Positions 8,573-17,526 of a stretch of DNA of 57,974 nt are shown piece after piece. Source of the stretch: Desulfovibrio sp. (GTDB lineage Bacteria; Desulfobacterota; Desulfovibrionia; Desulfovibrionales; Desulfovibrionaceae); assembly GCA_031287575.1 (NCBI GenBank), contig JAITSV010000048.1, positions 1 to 57,974 of the forward strand, given 5' to 3'. The notes under the pieces are model-generated. The model saw only the letters and a list, made by a program, of their open reading frames with translations, made no database searches and had not been told where the DNA came from. A program made the position numbers and the translations under genes. How positions within the stretch are numbered: position 1 is the stretch's first letter; every line of letters begins with the position of its first letter.

Positions 8573-10300
8573 ATGCCCTTGCCTGCCCGCCCGCTTTCGC
8601 CCTTCACGCGGTTCCGCCAGCACGCGGAGCGCACCCCCATTCGCCTGCTGCTGCTGACGCTGGTGGTGCTGCTGCCCTGCGTGCTCTACGCGGCCGACCG
8701 GTATGCGGACATGTGGGCAGCCCGCGCCCTGGACGAGATCGTGGACGAGGCGAGGGCTCGGCTGGCCCTGCGCCAGCGCACGGTGAACGACGAATTCGAG
8801 CTGGCCTTTGCCGGGCTGCGCCGCCTGCCCGACCTGCTGGCCCTGGACGACCGCATACGCGACGAAGTGGCCCCAAGGCCCGAGGCGGCGCCGCGCAAAC
8901 CGCCCCAGCCCAGCGCAGGACGTCGTGCCCCCCTCAACGCCTTCCTGAAGACCTTTGCGGAAACCATGGACCTGCACATCGCCTGGCTCATGGACCATTC
9001 CGGCACGTGCATCGCCACCAGCAACTACGACTCGGCGGACAGCCTGCTGGGCACCAACTATGCCGACCGCTCCTACTTCATTGCCGCCATGTCCGGCGAG
9101 CGCGGCCGCCAGTTCGCCGTGGGGCGCGTATCCAGCGTGCCGGGCTTCTTCTTCGCCTCTCCGGTGCGCCAGTACGGCGCGGTGCTGGGCGTGGTGGCCG
9201 TGAAAACCGACCTGCCCACCCTTTCGCGCCGGCTGCGCCTGGACGCCGCCTTCATCACCGATGAACAGGGTGTGGTGGTGCTGGCCAACGACAAGGCGCA
9301 CATCTTCCATGCCCTGCCGGATGCCCCGGTGCGCGACATGCCCGTTTCGGCGCGCATCCTGCGCTACAAGCGCGAGGCGTTTCCCGAACTGTCGCTGCGC
9401 CCCTTCGTGATGCGGGGCATCAACGAAAAGCACGGGTTGACGCTCATCGGCGACGCCACGCGCCCCACGCTGCTGGGGGTGACGCATCGCCCGCAGGACG
9501 GCCTTTCGCTGCACGTGGCCGAAGAGGTCGGCGAGGCCCTGACCCTTGAGGACCGGCGGCAGGTGCGCTTCCACTTCGCGGTGCTGTGCGGGCTGGCCGT
9601 GCTGGGCACCCTGCTTTCCGCCGCCATCTACACCCTGCACAATCAGTCGCAGTTGCACATCATCGAGGGCAACAACCAGGCCCTCACCCGCCTGAACGAA
9701 GAACTGCGCCGCATGGCGGAGCGCGACCACCTGACCGGCTGCTTCAACCGGCGGCGGCTGGACGAGGCCATGAACGCGGAACTGGCCCGCAGCGCGCGCA
9801 GCGGGCACCCGCTGTCCCTGGCCATGCTGGACCTCGACCACTTCAAGGCGGTGAACGACCGGTACGGCCACGGCGTAGGCGATGCCATGCTGGCCCACGT
9901 GACCGAGATCATCCGCAACCAGTTGCGCGAGCCGGACCTGCTGGCCCGCGTGGGCGGCGAGGAATTCGCCCTGCTGCTGCCCGACACGGGCGAGCGCGAA
10001 GCCGTGGCCCTGCTGGAACGGGTGCGCCGCAAGGTGGAGGAAACCCCCCTGCCCCATGCCGACGGCCCCATTCCCATGACGGTCAGCACGGGCGTGGCCG
10101 AGGCGCGTCCGGATATCGAACCCGGCCGCTGGATGCACGAGGCGGACGCCGCGCTGTACATGGCCAAGCGCTGCGGCCGCAACCGCACGGTGCGGGCCAC
10201 GCAGGTGCCGGACGAGACCCTTGCGGGCGGAAGCGCGCCGCCGCACTGTGCGGTCCTGAGTGAGGCCGAAAGCGGAGACGGGACCCGGGACGCGGGCTAG
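8573..10300 (+). CDS. Membrane diguanylate cyclase with periplasmic Cache sensor
   Basis: 575 aa. Makes cyclic di-GMP from GTP. A transmembrane helix (about residues 24-42) is followed by a periplasmic Cache domain (about 45-330) with a typical DRSYFIAAMSGE segment, then a second membrane helix (about 340-358, FAVLCGLAVLGTLLSAAIY). A short coiled coil leads to the GGDEF domain, entered by RDHLTGCFNRR near 385. The active loop is GGEEF near 461, a functional variant, and REPD five residues before it is the inhibitory I-site that binds cyclic di-GMP. The signal sensed is unknown. The gene lies head to tail inside the ruv block but on the opposite strand. The C-terminal 30 residues are low complexity. 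Confidence 0.93.
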   Translation: MPLPARPLSPFTRFRQHAERTPIRLLLLTLVVLLPCVLYAADRYADMWAARALDEIVDEARARLALRQRTVNDEFELAFAGLRRLPDLLALDDRIRDEVAPRPEAAPRKPPQPSAGRRAPLNAFLKTFAETMDLHIAWLMDHSGTCIATSNYDSADSLLGTNYADRSYFIAAMSGERGRQFAVGRVSSVPGFFFASPVRQYGAVLGVVAVKTDLPTLSRRLRLDAAFITDEQGVVVLANDKAHIFHALPDAPVRDMPVSARILRYKREAFPELSLRPFVMRGINEKHGLTLIGDATRPTLLGVTHRPQDGLSLHVAEEVGEALTLEDRRQVRFHFAVLCGLAVLGTLLSAAIYTLHNQSQLHIIEGNNQALTRLNEELRRMAERDHLTGCFNRRRLDEAMNAELARSARSGHPLSLAMLDLDHFKAVNDRYGHGVGDAMLAHVTEIIRNQLREPDLLARVGGEEFALLLPDTGEREAVALLERVRRKVEETPLPHADGPIPMTVSTGVAEARPDIEPGRWMHEADAALYMAKRCGRNRTVRATQVPDETLAGGSAPPHCAVLSEAESGDGTRDAG

Positions 10301-10433
10301 GAAGGGAGCCGGGGCGAGTCGGGACGGGAACAAGGAGCGGGAGGGAAGTCCGTGACGGAACGGCCAGGCCCGCTCATACGGAGCCCCCCGCGCGCCGGTC
10401 CACTCCGCGCCCGTGCCCCTGCAAGGCACAGGA

Positions 10434-10460
10434 CCGCCCGGCAATGCCGGACGGCCTTTT
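10434..10460 (+). terminator. Hairpin after the diguanylate cyclase
   Basis: CCG-C-CCGGC pairs with GCCGG-A-CGG around AAT and is followed by CCTTTT. A second, outer stem GCCCCTGC (10415-10422) with GCAGGGGC (10463-10470) encloses it. It lies between the convergent cyclase and ruvC genes. Confidence 0.45.
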
Positions 10461-10573
10461 CCGCAGGGGCCACTTCGTCCCGGAACGGGGTGCCGCAGGC
10501 CGGGATGCCCCTTGCGTCCGCGCTCCCCGGCGGGGCAGCCACACACGCGAAAGACACAGGGGCGCGGTGCCCG

Positions 10574-11143
10574 TCAGCCCAGCCTTGCCAGCCGGGACAG
10601 CCGCCGGGCGTTCAGGTGGCACACGGCGGCGGCCAGCGCGTCGCCGGTATCCAGCCCCCAGTCGCCCTTGGCGCCCAGCACCCGGGCCACCATGAAGCTT
10701 ACCTGCTCCTTGTCCGCCCCGCCGGTGCCCACCAGGGCCTTCTTGATTTCCGTGGGTTGGTAGTCGGCCACCACCACGCCGTGCGCGGCGCAGGCGGCCA
10801 CCGCCACCCCGCGCGCCTGCCCCAGCTTGAGGGCGGTGGCCACGTTGCGGGCGGCATGCACGTTCTCGATGGCGGCCTCGTCCGGCGCGTACCGGCCCAC
10901 CAGGGCGTGCAGTTCGCGGAACAGGTGGCCCAGGCGTGCGGCGAAATCCTCGCCTTTGGGCCGGATGGCCCCGCAGTCCACCAGGGTGAGCACGCCCGAC
11001 ACCTCGCGCACCACCCCCCAGCCGGTGCACTGCGAGCCGGGGTCGATGCCGATGACGGTGACGCCGCTGGTGGCGCCACTGGTGACTGAAACCGGGCTGG
11101 CGGGCGTTCCCGCCTGGGGCGATGCGGGCTTGCGGGGGGGCAT
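10574..11143 (-). CDS. ruvC: Holliday junction resolvase RuvC
   Basis: 189 aa. Dimeric endonuclease that cuts Holliday junctions. The four acidic catalytic positions appear in context: VIGIDPGSQCTGWGVV (first Asp), EAAIENVHAARN (Glu), and the pair near the C-terminus, TGDALAAAVCHL. The start is the ATG at 11143, with GGAGG 8 nt upstream. It gives a 28-residue Ala/Pro/Ser/Thr-rich extension before the catalytic core that most RuvC proteins lack. yebC lies 206 bp upstream, a standard neighbour. Confidence 0.95.
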   Translation of the reverse strand: MPPRKPASPQAGTPASPVSVTSGATSGVTVIGIDPGSQCTGWGVVREVSGVLTLVDCGAIRPKGEDFAARLGHLFRELHALVGRYAPDEAAIENVHAARNVATALKLGQARGVAVAACAAHGVVVADYQPTEIKKALVGTGGADKEQVSFMVARVLGAKGDWGLDTGDALAAAVCHLNARRLSRLARLG

Positions 11144-11307
11144 GGGGCCTCCGGCGGGTGCCGGGAATGCAGGGTGATGCCGCAACGCGGCGGATGCAAA
11201 ACTTCGGACAGGTACGGAACACGCCCGCGCAACCACCCGGTCTGCCGCACTGGCTGCCACACGACCGCCGCTCCTGCTCCCGTCGTGTCACACGGGCGCC
11301 GGAAACG

Positions 11308-11334
11308 CCGGAGCCCGCGCAAGGCGGGCTCCGG
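11308..11334 (-). terminator. Hairpin downstream of yebC
   Basis: Arms CCGGAGCCCGC and GCGGGCTCCGG pair perfectly over 11 bp around a 5-nt loop, 16 nt beyond the yebC stop. Reading on the minus strand it is followed by CGTTTCC, a weak T-tract. Confidence 0.5.
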
Positions 11335-11349
11335 TGCGGGGGATATCGG

Positions 11350-12093
11350 CTATTCCAGTTCGGCCAGCACTTCGTCGGGCAGGTCGAAGTTGGCGTGCAC
11401 GTTCTGCACGTCGTCGTTGTCTTCCAGGGCGTCCACCAGGCGCATCAGCTTGCGGCCGGTTTCCGCGTCCACTTCCACCGTGTTCTGGGGAAGCATGGAC
11501 AGCTCGGCGGAATCCATTTCCATGCCCACGGCTTCCAGCGCGTCGCGCACGGCGGCGAAGTCGGCCACGGCGGTGTGGATTTCCCAGGTTCCGCCCTCGT
11601 CGCGCACGTCGTCGGCGCCTGCTTCCAGCGCGGCTTCCATCACCTGGTCCTCGGTGTACTTGGCGCCGTCCAGGGTGATCACGCCCTTGCGCTCGAACAT
11701 CCAGCCCACGCACCCGGCCTCGCCCATGGAACCGCCGTGCTTGGAAAGGATGTGGCGCACTTCGGCCACGGTGCGATTGCGGTTGTCGGTGGCCGCTTCC
11801 ACGATCAGGGCCACGCCGCCGGGGCCGTACCCTTCGTAGGAAATTTCAAGAATGTCGCCGCCCGCCAGTTCGCCGGTGCCCTTCTTGATGGCGTTGTCGA
11901 TCTTGTCCTTGGGCAGGTTCACGGCCTTGGCCGCGGCAATGGCGGCGCGCAGGCGGGCGTTGCTGGCCGGGTCGCCACCGCCCTTGGCGGCGATGATGAT
12001 TTCCTTGGCGGCCTTGGTGAACAGCTTGCCGCGCTTGGCGTCCTGACGCCCCTTGCGGTGCTGGATGTTGGCCCATTTGCTATGTCCGGCCAT
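11350..12093 (-). CDS. yebC: YebC/PmpR-family protein (TACO1 family)
   Basis: 247 aa, the family length. It begins [20 protein letters not shown], the YebC hallmark, and continues with the [19 protein letters not shown] and [14 protein letters not shown] blocks. Members are transcription regulators or ribosome-associated factors that aid translation of proline stretches. A clear AGGAGG precedes the ATG. It lies between rlmE (106 bp upstream) and ruvC, all on one strand, which is a common arrangement in bacteria. Confidence 0.96.
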   Translation of the reverse strand: MAGHSKWANIQHRKGRQDAKRGKLFTKAAKEIIIAAKGGGDPASNARLRAAIAAAKAVNLPKDKIDNAIKKGTGELAGGDILEISYEGYGPGGVALIVEAATDNRNRTVAEVRHILSKHGGSMGEAGCVGWMFERKGVITLDGAKYTEDQVMEAALEAGADDVRDEGGTWEIHTAVADFAAVRDALEAVGMEMDSAELSMLPQNTVEVDAETGRKLMRLVDALEDNDDVQNVHANFDLPDEVLAELE

Positions 12094-12199
12094 GCGTCCT
12101 CCTGAAAGAAATGACGACGAAAGAGATGAATGCGGAAACGCCGCAACGCGGCACACGGCGGGCGGGTGCCTGCCGGGCGCGCGCCAAGGGCGCCGTGCG

Positions 12200-12805
12200 T
12201 CAGTCCTGCTGTCCGTCGCCCCGGTACCCGAGGCAGACGTAGAATGTTTCCTTGCTTTCGACCCGCGAGCTTTTGGGCTTGAAGGTCTTCACGGTCTCGA
12301 AGCGGGCCCGCAGCGCGTCAAGCAATTGCTTGACGTCCGGCCCCATGAAAATCTTGACCACGAAACTGCCGCCCTTTATCAGGCAATGGTCCGCCACCGC
12401 AAGGGCCTCGATGCACAATTCCAGCGAACGGGCCTGGTCGGTGAACCTGGTGCCCGTGGTGCGCGGCGCCATGTCGCTGATCACGACATGGAACGGCCCC
12501 ATGGCCGCCAGCGCGTCCTCGAAGGCCTCGGAGCGGTTGAACACGTCCTCTTGCATGAAGGTGACGTTGGGCGGAAACTGGGTGTCGGTGGTTTGCAGGT
12601 CGCAGGCCAGTACCCGCCCCTTGGCCCCCACCCGCTCGGCCGCGCCAAGCGACCACGAGCCGGGGGCCGCCCCCAGGTCCAGCACCTTCATGCCCTGGCG
12701 GAACAGCTTGAAGCGATTGTCGATTTCCTTCAGCTTGTAGATGGACCGCGCGGGATAGTTCTCCTGCTTGGCCTTCAGAAAATAGTGGTCTCGGTATGTC
12801 TTCAT
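12200..12805 (-). CDS. rlmE: 23S rRNA (uridine-2'-O-)-methyltransferase RlmE/FtsJ
   Basis: 201 aa. Methylates U2552 (E. coli numbering) of 23S rRNA late in 50S assembly. The SAM-binding motif [12 protein letters not shown] lies near residue 42, and the K-D-K-E catalytic set is visible: the Lys in [10 protein letters not shown], the Asp in [12 protein letters not shown], the Lys in [11 protein letters not shown] and the Glu in [15 protein letters not shown] start at ATG 12805 ([14 protein letters not shown]) because it fits the family; the open frame runs on for more than 600 meaningless codons in this GC-rich DNA. The gene is divergent from the CgeB-like gene with only 54 bp between starts. 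Confidence 0.95.
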   Translation of the reverse strand: MKTYRDHYFLKAKQENYPARSIYKLKEIDNRFKLFRQGMKVLDLGAAPGSWSLGAAERVGAKGRVLACDLQTTDTQFPPNVTFMQEDVFNRSEAFEDALAAMGPFHVVISDMAPRTTGTRFTDQARSLELCIEALAVADHCLIKGGSFVVKIFMGPDVKQLLDALRARFETVKTFKPKSSRVESKETFYVCLGYRGDGQQD

Positions 12806-12859
12806 GTGGTCACCCGTGGCCGCTTGTACCCGAAAGCCCTCCGCCCGCCAAGGACCCAC

Positions 12860-14755
12860 ATGGCCCGCCCCGCCCGACTGCGCATCCCCAACGAACTGGG
12901 TCAGCTCCGGACCCTGCCCGACGTGGCGGGGCCGGACGACGTTGTGCCGGGCGACGTTGCACCAGACGAGGTGGGGCAAGACGAGGTGGGGCCGGGCACG
13001 GTGGGGCCGGACAAGCCAACTGCGGACGGCACGCTGCCGGGCGACATCCTGCCCGCCACCTTCGACATGCTGCCCCCACGCGGGCAAGGCGCCGCCACCC
13101 CCGCCGAGGTGGTGGTGCTGGGCCTGGGGCCGAACCCGGCCACGGCGCAGCGGGCGGTGGATGCTGCGCTGGCGGGGCTGCGCAACAAGCATGCGCCCTG
13201 CCGTGGGGCAGCCGCCCCCACCGTGCACGTCATCGAATGCCCGGCGTTCATCCATCATATGGAAGAGGCCACGCACGGCGCATGGCGCGCGGCCATCCCC
13301 GCCGGATGGACGCTGGCCGCTCCGGAAGATTTTCCGCCCCAAAGGCTGTCCCGCGCGTTGTTGGTGGTCTACCGCGAGGCGGAGCGGCTGTTCCCCACTT
13401 TCTGGGGGCCGCTGCTGGGCACGGCGCGGGCGGTGCGCCTGGCCCCCGCCCTGGCGCTGCCCCCGGAAGGCATGGGGGGCCACGCCGGGCCGCGTTCCGC
13501 CCGGTCCCGCACCGTGCTGCTGCCCGGCACGCAAGGCTCGCTGCTGCTGCCGGAACTGGAGTCCGCCCTGGCCGCAGAGGGGCTGAGCCCGCGCCGGGCC
13601 GATCCGGACATCCTGCACGCCGACCTGCCCCGCCTGCTGGCCGACCAGCGCCCGGAACTGTTCCTGAGCGTGAATCTGCAAGGCCTTGACGCCTGGGGCG
13701 AACGCTTCCACCTGCTGCGCGCCTGCGGGGTGGAGGTTGCCATCTGGTGCGTGGACAACCCCTTTCACCTGCTTTCTGCCCTGCGCGGGCCGTGGTGGCG
13801 CGGGACGCTGCTGTGCGTCACCGATGCCTCGTTCCTTCCCCTGCTGCGCGCCCACGGGGCACAGCGGGTGCTGCACCTGCCGCTGGCCACCGGACCGGAG
13901 TTTTTCGGACTCGAACCATCTGTGGATAGCGGCACCGCCGGGACACCCCAGCCTTCTCCGGCGGACATGTCCGGCCTGAACCCCGTGGTGTTCGTGGGCC
14001 GGTCCGCCTTCCCCGGCAAGGGGGGCTTTTTCGCGGGGCAACGCATCGCCCCGGCCTTGCTGGACGAGGCGCTTGGCCTGCTCGATGCGCCCGGTCTCCG
14101 ACCCGACGTTCACTGCCGACCCGATTTTCACTGCCGACCCGACTTTCACTGGTGGACGGCGCGCCTCGGCATTACGCGGTTGTGGCCCGGCAACGCGGTG
14201 CGCGCGGCGGGCCTGGGGGCGGAGGAATGCGCCCTTGCCCGGCGGGTGCGCTGCCTGAACGCCGCCGCCCCGCACGGCCTGACCGTGTTCGGCGACGACG
14301 GCTGGCAGTCGCTGCTGGCGCCGGGCACCGACCTGCGCCCCCCGGTGGACTACTATGCCACCCTGCCCGCCGTGTACCGCGCGGCCCGCTGGTCGCTGAA
14401 CGTCACCAGCCTGCTGTTGCCCTCGGGGCTCACCCAGCGCCACTTCGACGTCTGGGCGGCGGGGGGCTTCTGCATCACCGACGACACGCCGGGCCTGGAC
14501 ATCTTTCCCGAAGAACTGCGCCGCGAAATCGCCTTTTCCCCGGCCCGCAGCGGCGGCAAGGGTACGGCGAACCCCGCTGCCCGTATCACCCCCCCTGATG
14601 ACGAGGCCCCCGGCCTTGATGCACTGCTGCACCGCCTGGAAGGCGATCCATCCCTGCGCGCCGATCTTGCGGCGGCATGGCGGACGCACATTCTGTCCCA
14701 CCATACCTACAGACACCGGGTGCGCACCCTGTTCGAGACGCTGGGGCTGGAATAG
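12860..14755 (+). CDS. CgeB-like glycosyltransferase family protein
   Basis: 631 aa. The middle part (about 210-350, with [34 protein letters not shown] and the following strand/helix pattern) resembles the DUF3880/CgeB N-terminal domain. The C-terminal half, with [31 protein letters not shown] and [24 protein letters not shown], matches the glycosyltransferase group-1-like domain found with it. The start at 12860 follows AAGGA. Two runs of tandem repeats lie in frame: five 15-bp units near residues 25-49 and three 18-bp units near residues 414-431. The donor and acceptor sugars are unknown; such proteins often act on cell-surface or flagellin glycans. Confidence 0.72.
   Translation: MARPARLRIPNELGQLRTLPDVAGPDDVVPGDVAPDEVGQDEVGPGTVGPDKPTADGTLPGDILPATFDMLPPRGQGAATPAEVVVLGLGPNPATAQRAVDAALAGLRNKHAPCRGAAAPTVHVIECPAFIHHMEEATHGAWRAAIPAGWTLAAPEDFPPQRLSRALLVVYREAERLFPTFWGPLLGTARAVRLAPALALPPEGMGGHAGPRSARSRTVLLPGTQGSLLLPELESALAAEGLSPRRADPDILHADLPRLLADQRPELFLSVNLQGLDAWGERFHLLRACGVEVAIWCVDNPFHLLSALRGPWWRGTLLCVTDASFLPLLRAHGAQRVLHLPLATGPEFFGLEPSVDSGTAGTPQPSPADMSGLNPVVFVGRSAFPGKGGFFAGQRIAPALLDEALGLLDAPGLRPDVHCRPDFHCRPDFHWWTARLGITRLWPGNAVRAAGLGAEECALARRVRCLNAAAPHGLTVFGDDGWQSLLAPGTDLRPPVDYYATLPAVYRAARWSLNVTSLLLPSGLTQRHFDVWAAGGFCITDDTPGLDIFPEELRREIAFSPARSGGKGTANPAARITPPDDEAPGLDALLHRLEGDPSLRADLAAAWRTHILSHHTYRHRVRTLFETLGLE
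12932..13006 (+). repeat. Five 15-bp tandem repeats in the CgeB-like gene
   Basis: Units such as CCGGACGACGTTGTG and CCAGACGAGGTGGGG encode five-residue repeats [25 protein letters not shown], an acidic low-complexity stretch before the recognisable domain. The period is a multiple of three, so copy number can vary without a frameshift. Confidence 0.9.
14099..14152 (+). repeat. Three 18-bp tandem repeats in the CgeB-like gene
   Basis: CGACCCGACGTTCACTGC and two near copies encode [18 protein letters not shown]. They sit between the two recognisable halves of the protein. Confidence 0.92.
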
Positions 14756-14997
14756 CGGCCAGCACTGCCGCAACCCGACGCTCGCCTGCCGCACCCTGCC
14801 CGCCGCATCCGTCCCGCAGTCGTCAACCGCACGGCCAAGCCCTTCACCGCCGGACCGGAACTACCAGTCGGACCGCCCTGCCGCTGACCGGCCCTACCCG
14901 CCGCCCGCGCGGCATCACCGCCCGTTCCCGCCAAAATTTTTCCGTCCCGGCCTCTTGCGGTCGGGCGGCAACAGGTATATACAGCCTTCTCCTGACT

Positions 14998-15073
14998 GGG
15001 GACGTAGCTCAACTGGGAGAGCGCAGCGTTCGCAATGCTGAGGTCGTGAGTTCAATCCTCATCGTCTCCACCA
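14998..15073 (+). tRNA. tRNA-Ala (anticodon CGC)
   Basis: 76 nt including an encoded CCA. The acceptor stem GGGGACG pairs with CGTCTCC and contains the G3.U70 wobble that marks alanine tRNA. The D arm is GCTC...GAGC, the anticodon stem CAGCG/TGCTG encloses TTCGCAA with anticodon CGC (reads GCG), and the T arm is GTGAG-TTCAATC-CTCAT. A strong terminator follows 9 nt downstream. It is the only tRNA gene I see in the window. Confidence 0.97.
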
Positions 15074-15082
15074 GCCAAAAAC

Positions 15083-15114
15083 GGGCTTGCCGAAAACATC
15101 GGCAAGCCCTTTTC
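15083..15114 (+). terminator. Rho-independent terminator after tRNA-Ala
   Basis: GGGCTTGCCGA pairs perfectly with TCGGCAAGCCC around AAACA and is followed directly by TTTT. Confidence 0.87.
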
Positions 15115-15153
15115 CGTTTGCAGTATCAGGATGTGACACACGGTTCCGGCGTG

Positions 15154-15696
15154 CTACCCCTCGTGCCCTTGCAACTGCGTCAGCAACAGCGACAGCGGAC
15201 GGCGCGGGCAGCACAGTCGGTGCGCCGGTGGCCGCAGCCCGGCGGGTGGCAGGTGCGGACCGGCCACGGCCATTTCCGCCGCTTCCACGTATTCGGCCCG
15301 GCAGTGGCAGCCGATGGAGAACGGAGGCAACCACGTCGCAAGGTCAGGATGGGTGCCCGGAAGCACCACGCCATGCAGGGCCACGCATTCCGGGCAGGCA
15401 CCGGCCCGGTCCTCGTCGTCCACCACCAGGCGCAGACCGCCGCCCGGCGCATCGCGCAACCGTTCCAGCACGGCCAGCGCCGCCCCCCGCCACGCAACGT
15501 AATGATCCATGAACAGGCCGCATTCGTCGTCGTCCGCGCCCGCCTCTTCCGCCAGATTCCACACCACCTGCCCGGTCAGCCGGGCCAGCAGCGGGTGGCT
15601 GTCCACCAGCTTTCCCGTGGCCGGAAGGCCGCCGGGAGCCTGTGGCTCGTCACCCTGCTCGGTGGCGTCCTGCCTGGTGGTGTCCTGTCCCGTCAT
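15154..15696 (-). CDS. Hypothetical protein with phage-head-like Cys motif
   Basis: 180 aa; the start at 15696 has a GGAG site upstream. Residues about 95-145 read as two Asp/Glu clusters, then CPECVALHGVVLPG, a spacer, WLPPFSIGCHCRAEY. The order D-x-CxxC-x3-HG-V...LPP-x4-C-x-C strongly resembles the C-terminal metal-binding motif of Mu gpF/SPP1 gp7-type minor head proteins. The rest does not look like a full head protein, and the last 35 residues are Arg/Pro/Leu rich. It lies just beyond the tRNA-Ala terminator on the opposite strand. It may be a prophage remnant or a domesticated Cys-motif protein. I cannot assign a function. Confidence 0.6.
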   Translation of the reverse strand: MTGQDTTRQDATEQGDEPQAPGGLPATGKLVDSHPLLARLTGQVVWNLAEEAGADDDECGLFMDHYVAWRGAALAVLERLRDAPGGGLRLVVDDEDRAGACPECVALHGVVLPGTHPDLATWLPPFSIGCHCRAEYVEAAEMAVAGPHLPPAGLRPPAHRLCCPRRPLSLLLTQLQGHEG

Positions 15697-15825
15697 GGTC
15701 AGTGCTCCTGATCTGTCAGATGAAATCTGGCCGCCATGCACGCTGGGCCAGCCGACGCGGCGGCCACGCCGGGCGCCCTTCGGATCGGCCAGCCAACAGG
15801 CCAAGGGGCCATTTGAAAACGGCCC

Positions 15826-16170
15826 CTACGGCTTCACGTAGGCAAACCCCTTGCGCTGCAGGTCCACCAGTTCCACGATGCCCGCAGACACCACGGTGCA
15901 GGCGGGGTTCAGCCACGCGGCATCCAGGCCGAAGTGGCGCATGGCGTTGGCACATACACGGATGTCCAGCCCCAGCGCGCGCAGTTCGCGCAGCGGCTCG
16001 GCAAAGTCCGGATCATCCGCGCCCATCAGCCGGATGCCCGGCCCGTTGACCACCAGCACGCTGCGGAAGGACACCCCTTCCAGCGCCTTGTGGTAGTTGC
16101 GCACGTTGCTGATGGCGATATTCAGTTCCGCCGGGCCGTTATCGAAATGAAAGACGATGTCGTAGTGCAT
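15826..16170 (-). CDS. DsrE/DsrF-like family protein
   Basis: 114 aa. The pattern MHYDIVFHFDNGPAELNIAISNVRNY, then VLVVNGPGIRLM, LGLDIRVCANAMRHFGLD and VSAGIVELVDLQRKGFAYVKP is that of small DsrE-fold proteins, with a single conserved-position cysteine (in VCANAM) that may carry persulfide. Such proteins are common in sulfur-metabolising bacteria, consistent with a sulfate reducer. The start at 16170 has GGAG 7 nt upstream. It is followed by the Cys-motif gene on the same strand. The partner is unknown. Confidence 0.82.
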   Translation of the reverse strand: MHYDIVFHFDNGPAELNIAISNVRNYHKALEGVSFRSVLVVNGPGIRLMGADDPDFAEPLRELRALGLDIRVCANAMRHFGLDAAWLNPACTVVSAGIVELVDLQRKGFAYVKP

Positions 16171-16389
16171 GGCGGCTCCTGCCCGCAGGGCGGTGACGGT
16201 GGTGACGTGGCGTCGGAAGGATTGCCGGCGCTGGCGCGCGAATGGGTCCGACCGGACGCAATCGGGCGCGGGCACCCCCCGATTCGGGGATACGCCCCGC
16301 GCGCCACCGGGGCAAGCCGGGCACACAGGGCAAGCCCCGCCCCCGTCGGCCTGCAAGTCAACGGGCGAAAGGATGCTTTCGAAGCAGTC

Positions 16390-17298
16390 CTAGCGCACCA
16401 TGCGCCGAAACTCCCCACTCTCCTGCAACTGCCGCAGCCCCGCGTCAAAGGCATCGCGCACGGCCGGATCGCGGAACACGAAAAAGCGGTCCTGCGCCGG
16501 AAAGATGCGGTGGACGCGCACCGGCGCGGTCACGCCCCTGGCGGCCAGCCGGGCACGGTGAAAGGCAAAGATGCGCTCGTCCAGCACGATGACCCGGTCG
16601 CGCCGCTGAAAGAACGCCTCCACCTGCGCCCGCTGGTCCACCTGTTCCTCGTAGCGGGGGTTGGCGTCGGCCATGGCCGCGAAGTCCGGCCCCATGAATA
16701 CCCGCGCGTTGTGGAAGGCCGTCACCGGCAGGCCCCGCAGATCGGCCAGCGTGTTGATCTCCAGGCCGGCTGCCTCCAGCGATACCGCCACGTTGCGGTA
16801 TTGCAGGTACATGTCGCCCAGAGCCAGCCCGGCCACGTCGGCATGGCGCCCCACGGGGCCGCAACCGTCCAGCGTGCCCTTGCGCACCAGTTCCAGGGCG
16901 CGCGCATGCGGCAGGAACACCGGCACGACGCGATAGCCGGACCGGTCCAGGGCGGCGGCCACCAGACGGGGCTCCAGCCCGTTCTTGTTGACCATGTCCA
17001 CGTACGGCAGCGAGGAGGTGCTGAAACCGATGCGCAGTTCAGGCCCGGCGGATGCGCTGTCCGCTGGCCCGGCTGCCGAAGCTTCCGCTTCGCCGGCAAC
17101 GGCCTGCCTGGCGGTATCCTGTTTGACGACATCCTGGCTGGAGCCCATGGCCTGCCGGACCGCCGCGTCGGCTTCCTGCGCGGCCCGCGCTCCGTGCGCG
17201 CCAGGCGCCAGCACGCAGACCAGCGCCAGCACGGCGCACACGGCCATGCCGTGCACAATCGCCGCGCCCCCGCGTGCCCTGTGCCCCCGGTGTATCAT
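16390..17298 (-). CDS. Periplasmic family-3 solute-binding protein
   Basis: 302 aa. A signal peptide (residues 1-40, RGHRARGG then a hydrophobic run to GARAAQ) is followed by a 45-residue Ala/Glu/Asp-rich linker. The SBP_bac_3 domain then begins (LRIGFSTSSLPYVDMVNKNGLEPRLVAAALDRSGY) and runs to the C-terminus. It contains LVRKGTLDGCGPVGRHADVAG and a C-terminal DPAVRDAFDAGLRQLQESGEFRRM. No permease or ATPase gene is adjacent, so it may feed an orphan transporter or act as a sensor component. The start at 17298 lacks a good ribosome site; Met18 is an alternative. Confidence 0.85.
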   Translation of the reverse strand: MIHRGHRARGGAAIVHGMAVCAVLALVCVLAPGAHGARAAQEADAAVRQAMGSSQDVVKQDTARQAVAGEAEASAAGPADSASAGPELRIGFSTSSLPYVDMVNKNGLEPRLVAAALDRSGYRVVPVFLPHARALELVRKGTLDGCGPVGRHADVAGLALGDMYLQYRNVAVSLEAAGLEINTLADLRGLPVTAFHNARVFMGPDFAAMADANPRYEEQVDQRAQVEAFFQRRDRVIVLDERIFAFHRARLAARGVTAPVRVHRIFPAQDRFFVFRDPAVRDAFDAGLRQLQESGEFRRMVR

Positions 17299-17368
17299 CG
17301 GAATGTGCCTGCCTTCGCATGGGCATGGTAAAGAATGTCATGTCAGAATACCCCGCCATCCACGTGGC

Positions 17369-17393
17369 GGCAAGCCGGGGCGGCTTGCCTTTT
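17369..17393 (+). terminator. First terminator-like hairpin in the SMR-gene leader
   Basis: GGCAAGCC-GGGGC-GGCTTGCC followed by TTTT. No plus-strand gene ends upstream, so it lies in the leader of the exporter gene at 17527. An overlapping alternative stem (CCGCCA/TGGCGG, 17353-17370) shares its first two bases, which could allow switching. Confidence 0.5.
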
Positions 17394-17462
17394 CCTCCGT
17401 CATGGCTATGTTCGGAGCGTCGCATGACACGGACTGCGCCCCCATGGCGTGTTGTCCTTATG

Positions 17463-17484
17463 CCCGGCCCAGGCCGGGTTTTTT
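17463..17484 (+). terminator. Second terminator in the SMR-gene leader (attenuator candidate)
   Basis: CCCGGC-CCAG-GCCGGG followed by TTTTTTG, 43 nt before the exporter start codon. Its position suggests transcription attenuation. SMR exporters of the SugE/Gdx group are often under guanidine riboswitches, but I could not match the upstream sequence to the guanidine I, II or III consensus I know. Confidence 0.7.
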
Positions 17485-17526
17485 GTTGTCCGCAACCTGC
17501 CGCGTACGCGCGGCGCAGGAGCCGCC

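Noticed and set aside
12805..14794. Extension of the rlmE reading frame by more than 600 codons upstream
   Set aside because: The family start at 12805 is clear, and the upstream part is antisense to the CgeB-like gene.
17300..17526. Known guanidine riboswitch (class I, II or III) in the SMR-gene leader
   Set aside because: I looked for the class II ACGR hairpins, the class III pseudoknot and the class I conserved blocks and could not align any of them. Only the terminator part is supported.
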